From Chamaelirium japonicum (lineage: Eukaryota > Streptophyta > Magnoliopsida > Liliales > Melanthiaceae), in the NCBI GenBank assembly GCA_947650365.1, contig OX393551.1, positions 88,510,697-88,574,696 on the forward strand: a stretch of 64,000 bases of DNA, given 5' to 3'. A program made the translations under genes and the position numbers. This document shows, piece after piece, positions 58,317-64,000 of the stretch (positions are counted from its first letter, which is position 1; each line of letters opens with the position of its first letter). The notes beneath the pieces were generated by a model, which saw only the letters and a program-made list of their open reading frames with translations, ran no database searches and was not told where the DNA came from.

Positions 58317-60370
58317 ATGGCGTCCAAGAGCCAGCTTGGTTCCAGGAACATTTTCCCCTCCAAGAAGAAGCCTTCTCAACAGGAGGGATCGGAGAAGGGA
58401 AAGGGGGTGGCTGAACCTTCGGCATCCAAGATCACTGGGAAGGTCAAAGGGGGCATTAGCAAGAGGCATAGGGGTTTTGGCTTGGCAATTGCTTCCCTCA
58501 AGCCTACCAATATTCCCAAGTCCTCTTTTGTGTTGGAGCCGTTTATGCCTTTGGGTGAGGATTCTATCTTCGAGTATGGAATGGGCAAGAAGGCCATGGA
58601 TGCGAAGCGCAAGAATTGGGAGAAGCTGATGGAGTTCTTTACTGAAGCTACTAATCGTCCACCACTCCCTAGCATTCAGGATGCCTTTGCTATCGACAGG
58701 CGATCAGTGTACGCTGAGGTTGCGAGCAAGGAGATCAAGGTTCTTGGTACGATAGTGACCATCGGGCACATGAACTGCGAGTTACAGCTACTAGGGGTGC
58801 ATACGATTTAGTTTGGACCGGTTCCGGGATGAACCGGAACCAAACTAGTCCCAATGGTTCTTAAATATTTGGAACTAGAACCGGACCATAGGGAGCATGG
58901 AACCGGACCTGACCGAACCATATAAAGATGGTTCGGTTCGGTTCTGTTCTCCGGTTCCACTAGTTTTCTATGCACCCCTAGAAGTTAGCATAGGTCCACC
59001 ATTGGAGCATATAGAAATAAAAAAATATTAAAAAACCGATGATATAACAAGCAATCCCGAAGCCAAATACATAATACTGTTGTGGAGATCAGTAGGGCCC
59101 GTTACATAATGACCCTACTTGCATCACCCGTATTACTCGACCCATGAATGCATTATGCATGTACATGAATCGGTTCGGTTCGGTTCGGATAACTAGAACT
59201 TAGAACCTGGAACCGAACCGGTCCCTTATGGTTCTGTACTTTGGAAACCAGAACCGAATCGATCCTTCTAGAAACCGAATCAAACCATACGGTTCGATTT
59301 ACTGGTTCCACCAATTTTTTGTGCACTCCTAATGCTTGCCACTTCCTCCCTTCGCTGCACGGTTGCTAAACATGTATGGACTCTGCCCTAGTCAGATTAC
59401 TGGCAATGCCTGGAGGATCATCTATGCCTTCTGTAGGGCGGAGACTAACTACCAGAAGGAGTTGAGGGCCTGCTACTCTAGCATCCCTGAGGGCAAGTTT
59501 GTGAGGATAGAACTTGGCTACTTTTTGTACCATTACAAATGGGTGTCTAGGAAAGACAGCCCCTTCTTCAACCATTAGGAGATCTCGCCCCTTCAATCGA
59601 TCATCAATACTGTTTCTTCTAATAAGCAGTATATTGATTGACCCATATCTATCTCGGGGGCTTGGACCCTTTTATCTGTTCTGGAGACCCCATGCTAGGA
59701 CTATCAGACAGAAGTCCAGTGGTATGCCCCTGGGGGTGATCGCAGCTGGACATCTGAGAGGATTGGCTCGATCGACAATCTGTTTTTGGAGTTGACCTGC
59801 GGGTCCAGATCATGGAAGTAGTTCGCTCATTGCCATGTTCACCTGGGGAATGCCAATCTACTACACCGGCTCGTGGGGAGGTACGAGGACAATGACACCT
59901 TGTACTCTGACTACGAGGAAGACCCAGAGTCCGGCAAGATGGGTCGCTACGTCTTGGTGGAGAAGAAGTCCAACGAGAAAAAGAGACGTCTCTCCATAGG
60001 TGAGGTGAGAATCGTCATCACCCGTCAGGGGAATGTTGTCAAGAAGGGGCGACCGACGAGACCAAGTCAGGATGAAGGAATGGAGCCGCCTCTTCAAGGC
60101 GATGAGAAGGAAGGTGGAGAAGGTGGAGAGGAGGAAGAGAAGGAGGGAGACAAAGAGAAGGCGGGAGAGGAAGAGGAGGAAAGGGAGGAGGAAGATGAAG
60201 ATAAAGAAGAGGAAGAGAGGGAAGGTGAGAGAGAAGAAGACAAAAAAGGTGATAATGAGGGTGGTGAAGCCCCTCATTCCTCCCCTCGCATGTCTTCTAT
60301 TGTGGGCGTTCCCCCGAACATGCCCAGGGAGAGGGGTGTGAAAAGTTGGTGCCTTTCATTGATGAGTTGA
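58317..60370 (+). pseudogene. transposon-associated ORF, split by a hAT-like element
   Basis: From ATG 58317 the frame MASKSQLGSRNIF runs 157 codons through a basic serine/lysine-rich tail and a predicted globular part (KNWEKLMEFFTEATNRPPLP, AEVASKEIKVLGT) up to the insertion at 58792. After 59331 the protein resumes as LPPFAARLLNMYGLCPSQI and NAWRIIYAFCRAE (59340-59450), which resembles the plant 'putative gypsy-type transposon' domain. Stops follow at 59577 and beyond. A glutamate-rich coiled-coil-like segment (about 60070-60270) is open in the frame 59873-60370. I infer a gag-like protein of a decayed retroelement; a host gene fragment is possible. Confidence 0.55.
58792..59331. mobile_element. 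hAT-like element(s) inserted in the ORF
   Basis: Left terminus TAGGGGTGCATACGATTT at 58792. An inner terminus TATGCACCCCTA ends at 58980 and an outer terminus GTGCACTCCTA at 59331. Both arms are rich in GGTTCGGTTCGG/AACCGGAACC motifs typical of hAT subterminal regions. Either one 540-bp element with an internal terminus copy or two tandem elements are present. Flanking octamers ACAGCTAC and ATGCTTGC do not give a convincing duplication. Confidence 0.7.
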
Positions 60371-60534
60371 GAGCTCGTCGCTTGGATGATGACCTCGATA
60401 CCATTGATGATGGCAAAAGGGCATCATTTTTATATAATTTTGATACCTTGAAGCGCCCTGATGAAGATCAAGGTGAAGTACTCTAGGGAGAAGGTAGTGC
60501 TCGATCCAACCCCCATCACCAAGTAGCCCGGGAG

Positions 60535-60925
60535 GATGTGGTTCTTATAGATGCGTCGGTGCATTCTACTACGACCCGTAGTGATATGCACCGGTTCATT
60601 CTACTGCGGCTAGTAGTGAAACGCGTCGGCGCATTCTCATGCGTCCCGCAGTGAAAGGCGCTGGTGCATTCTACTGCGGCTCGCAGTGAAAGGCGACGAC
60701 TCCTGCGCATTCTACTACAGCCTGCAGTGAAAGGCGCCAGCGCATTTTACTGTGTTACGCAGTGAACGGCAATGGCGCATTCTACTACAGCCAGTAGTGA
60801 AAGGCGTTGGCATCCACAGTGAAATGCGCCGGCACCTTTCACAGTGGGCACCGGCACATTCTACTATGGCCCGCAGTGAAAGTTGCCAATGCATTTTATT
60901 GCGGCCCGCAGTGAAAGGCTTTTAA
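60535..60925. repeat. ~47-bp minisatellite with hairpin units
   Basis: The unit has GGCGCATTCTACTGCGG followed by CCGCAGTGAAAGGCG. It recurs at least seven times with spacing of about 45-60. Each unit contains an inverted repeat of the form CTGCGG-NC-CCGCAG, so every unit can fold. The minus-strand ORF 60710-60516 follows from the repeat. Confidence 0.88.
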
Positions 60926-61074
60926 TGGAAGTTTGGATGGATGTAATGTAAAAATAGTAAGCAAGATGGAAGAAATGAGAGATGAAAATGAGATTTGGAG
61001 GCAAGTTCGGCACGACACAGCGACGACAGGTGGTTGTGGCATCCCTATTGGGTTCATCCCATGGCCCAATCGTA

Positions 61075-61200
61075 GCCATTGAAATGTACCGGCGCACATA
61101 ATGCGCCAGCACATCAGTGAAATGCATCGACGCACATGATGTGTCGGTGTATCAGTGAAATGCGCCGACGCGCAGGCACATCAATGAAATGATCCGAAGT
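61075..61200. repeat. ~45-bp repeat related to the upstream minisatellite
   Basis: Units built on CAGTGAAATGCGCCGACGCACAT recur at about 61078, 61121 and 61155. They share the AGTGAAATGCGCCGGCGC style of the 60535-60925 array but lack its hairpin core. Confidence 0.75.
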
Positions 61201-62028
61201 ATTTCACTGATATCCCAACCCATGTGCGCCAGAGCATTTCACGGTGGCCACCGCCCCATCGGCCACCACCGACCACCATCGCCGCTGGCCACTATCCACG
61301 CTGCCCTATCGGCCGCCGTGGGTGGTGGCCGACGGGGCGGTGATGGTAGGCAACCAATGGTCGGTGGGGGTGGTGGCCGCCGACGACGGTAGTGGGTGGT
61401 GGCCGACGGGGTGGCATCGTTGACGGGTGGTCGACGGCGGCGGGCGGGTGGGTGACGACGGTTGTTGATGGGTTGCAGTCGGTCGTGGTAATGTCATCCT
61501 TCTAGGATTAATCCCATGGCCCAATTATGACCGTTGAAATGGTATGCACCACGCATCTCTTCCTAAAGCGTCAGTGATCGAAAGGGAAGACAGATCATCA
61601 GTGAAGCAGAGTCAAATTCTTTTGAAATTAGGAGTGAAGCCTATTATAAATCTCCGGGGTACTTTAGTTTGAAACAAAAAATTGATCAGAAAAGTAATAC
61701 AAAATGCAATTGGGTCTATTTCCATCAATGCCACAGAGTTGGGGCATTACGGGAAAAACCTCTTACGTTCAGCCAATGCCTATGCCTGCAGACTGTAGTT
61801 GTTGGGGTCATGTCAAATGCCAACAGTTCACATTCTGTTGTAATTCAAATCCTCGTGGGTGACGAGGCCCGTTTGGAGTCGGGGCCTAGCGGCAGCACAA
61901 CCAACCTGTGTATCAAGACCACTCGAGCGGTAGGTAGATCTGGTCCTGGAACGAATCATTTCGATAGGATTTCCTTCACCAGTACTAATCATGCGATGGG
62001 ATGGGCCGAGATTGTCATTGCCAAACCA
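61201..62028. other. unassigned region with a GGTGG-rich stretch
   Basis: 61250-61480 is a GGCCGCC/GGTGGTGG-rich low-complexity stretch that yields open frames on both strands. 61500-62028 is ordinary sequence with no recognised domain. The 120-codon frame at 61669-62031 has no known motif. Confidence 0.45.
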
Positions 62029-62376
62029 TAGCAACTCCAACCCATGGCTTCAAAATAAAGGCTAACCAAAAATATAAAAAGGAATACTCTCTTTTGAAAG
62101 ATGCATCATTTTCAATCGGACTCGTTCATTCATATCCTCTAGAATAAAATAAAATAATATTTGAGAGGATTTCAACTTCAGTCTTTTTGAAACAATGATA
62201 AAACAATAAAACAAAATATTAAAAAATAATAAACACTGTTTTGAGGAGCAATTTGAGTGTTCATTTTTGACGGACCAGAAAGCCCGACTTCATTTAGAAG
62301 GTGAAAAATGAAGACCGATTCGAGTCCCATCCCACCTTCAAAATGAAGTTATCAAGACCGATTGGAGATGCTCTTA
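62029..62376. mobile_element. possible decayed Tourist-like MITE
   Basis: The right end ATTGGAGATGCTCTTA matches the right end of the 31453-31828 MITE. The left end AGCAACTCCAACCC is only a partial inverse. TTA is present on the right but not clearly on the left. The interior is AT-rich. Confidence 0.35.
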
Positions 62377-62597
62377 TATTGGAGATGAGTCACACATCAA
62401 GCATCATCGATCATTACTTTTTTACATGACGATTCTTATTCGATCTTCGGATGATCTTCCTATACAAGGCACAGACAAAAAAGGAAAGGCAATCATAACT
62501 GTCATTCTCTTTGCTTTGATGAGGTCGTTAACTCATAACAACCTCTTAACAGAATAATCGTCTTGTTCTTTATACCTATTAAGATATGGTTTTCATT

Positions 62598-62703
62598 ATA
62601 TTGCATATTCAGGCCTCGCGTGAACAGCTTGTAGTAGTCATTGTATTGCCTATCCAGGCCTCGCGTGTACATCTTATATTGTCTATTCAGGCTACACACA
62701 TTC
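62598..62703. repeat. ~47-bp short tandem repeat
   Basis: The block TTGCATATTCAGGCCTCGCGTG recurs, diverged, as TTGCCTATCCAGGCCTCGCGTG and TTGTCTATTCAGGCTACACAC at spacing of about 45. Confidence 0.75.
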
Positions 62704-62760
62704 ATATATACACCTGCTGGCCCAAAGAGTATTCAAACTCTCATTCCTAAACCCAAGACG

Positions 62761-62791
<31 letters not shown>

Positions 62792-62806
62792 CATCTCTAG
62801 GGTTTG

Positions 62807-62996
62807 TCACATGGTATCAGAGCTGGGACCTGCTCCGTGTGAGTTTCGCCCGATTGTGCCCTTGCCACGCATGTATCACGCTTGTGTGTGTGTGTGTGGC
62901 TTGGGGGGGGTAATGGGAGTGGGGATTCATGTCTTAATATACCGGATTACTTCCCTCCTCAGTAGATACCTTTTGGGGAGAAAATTAGCTTGTCAC
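62807..62996 (+). mobile_element. rearranged copy of the TRIM 1 family
   Basis: GTCACA is followed by the intact primer site TGGTATCAGAGCTGGGACC (62812-62830), an interior like that of TRIM 1 (CGCCCGATTGTGCCCTTGCC), and the end of an LTR running TAATGGGAGTGGGGATTC to TTGTCACA (62909-62996). The first part of that LTR is missing and the upstream LTR is represented only by GTCACA, so the copy is deleted at both LTRs. A short GT repeat lies at 62884-62898. Confidence 0.65.
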
Positions 62997-64000
62997 ACTA
63001 AAAATATACAACTATCAGCTAAAATATATTGAGCTTACTAAAGTCTAGATCTGTACATGTGAGTCACAATATATTAACTAATAGAAAGACGTATATTTTA
63101 GAATTTTTTTGTAAAAATGACTACTTTCTAACAAATAAACATAGATAAATATTAAATTACTAATTTTTTGTAGTTACAAATAGTATTTGACAAGTATGAA
63201 AGATTTAACGGTAATTATTAAAAATTATCGATAATAATCAATATTCTTGTGGTGACCATCGAAGCATTATGAATGTGACAACTTGCAGTATGTATCTACA
63301 TACAACAATTATAGTGAATTTGCTCCCACTCAACTTTAGATATATCTAGTGACTTATTCCAAAAGTAGAACGACTTCTCAAGAGTTACACTCTCTAGAGC
63401 CTCTAATGGACTTACAAGAACCTGTTTCTTTACGCAATTCGATCACAAACTACTCACTCATTTAAATATATTTAATTAGATGCAAAAGGTGATGCACTCC
63501 TCTCCTCTTAAAGATTTCAATCATAGGTGAACGAGGACCTAGGAGGCAAGCTACGTGCTCAGGGAATAAACATACAAGACTAAGTAGAATGCAAATCAAA
63601 CAATGATATTTTTATGTGAAAACCTTAGAGGGAAAAACCATGCCAGAACCGTGATTCCGAAGGTGCAAGTGATCCACTAGAAAGAAAAAAAATACAAGAG
63701 TCCAGAGAGTTATCCCGGTAGATCTATGACGATCCACAATCCAAACCTTGACGCTTCACATGAACATGCGTTCCACGGCGTTGCTCGGCTTGATTTTTTG
63801 CGACTGTAGCACGCAATCCCCCTCGGCATCATTTGCTTAAAATGCTTGATCTTTCACCTCAACCTCATAAGCACCACTAACTTTACACCCAATTTGTAAA
63901 TACACATTGTAAGTTCTCAATCTACATGAGGCACCAACCATCATTCAGCAAAGGATGGACTCAAGGGTTCTACCCCAGCGAATCCAATTGGTGGAAGCCC
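62997..64000. other. AT-rich flank with a possible antisense LTR
   Basis: 62997-63520 is AT-rich and empty. From about 63560 to the window end, sequence such as AAAACCTTAGAGGGAAAAACC and GCAAAGGATGGACTC has the look of an antisense copia LTR cut by the window edge. No domain or boundary confirms it. Confidence 0.3.

Noticed and set aside
59861..60277. Minus-strand phenylalanine/leucine-rich ORF as a membrane protein
   Set aside because: It is the antisense shadow of the glutamate-rich segment of the split ORF.

Overview
This window is nuclear DNA of a flowering plant. The grounds are one intron-bearing phytochrome-interacting-factor gene of the PIF3/PIL15 type, plant-type LTR retrotransposons primed by initiator tRNA-Met, plant L1 LINEs, TTA-flanked Tourist-like MITEs, hAT elements with 8-bp target duplications, and a CACTA element that carries a histone H2B copy of plant type. 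The species cannot be named from the sequence. The only gene that looks intact and spliced is the PIF gene (coding exons 42995-45671, 671 codons). Almost everything else is mobile DNA in various states of decay, plus satellites and microsatellites.

Layout. 1-7.6 kb: an LTR-like segment, microsatellites, a SINE candidate, a 0.8-kb direct duplication with TATGGG-rich tracts, and two small hAT elements with target-site duplications (5344-5848 and 6972-7329). 7.6-27.6 kb: a four-level nest. A hAT-like element (ends 7636 and 27605) was entered by a near-full-length L1 LINE on the minus strand. That LINE was entered by a complete 13.8-kb Ty3/gypsy chromovirus-type element (13437-27237, target duplication accac). 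The 3' LTR of the gypsy element was entered by a 2.2-kb CACTA element (22289-24499, target duplication tct) holding a broken histone H2B gene with its promoter. 28-36 kb: an antisense Ty1/copia relic, a 78-bp minisatellite, a Tourist MITE, a long-terminal-inverted-repeat element around a (TA)n tract, and a second, 5'-truncated LINE. 37.1-41.5 kb: an unusual LTR-internal-LTR-internal-LTR array of a non-autonomous retrotransposon with a perfect 5-bp duplication around the whole array.

41.5-46.2 kb: the PIF gene, with a (CT)n tract in its leader region and a probable leader intron. 46.2-54.5 kb: a second nest directly downstream. An old copia relic contains a TRIM whose second LTR was entered by a 5.1-kb copia element (46925-52000, target duplication atagg), then a second TRIM (52219-52562, target duplication tactt) and a Tourist MITE. 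54.5-60.5 kb: a minisatellite, a 2.8-kb satellite built on CGATCGGTCG-like motifs, a promoter-like stretch with two perfect G-boxes, and a transposon-associated ORF split by a hAT-like element. 60.5-64 kb: hairpin-forming minisatellites, a rearranged TRIM copy and AT-rich sequence with LTR-like remains.

There is no operon-like or cooperating gene system here. What stands out is the order of insertion events, which target duplications and interrupted reading frames allow to be read directly, and the capture of a core histone gene by a DNA transposon.
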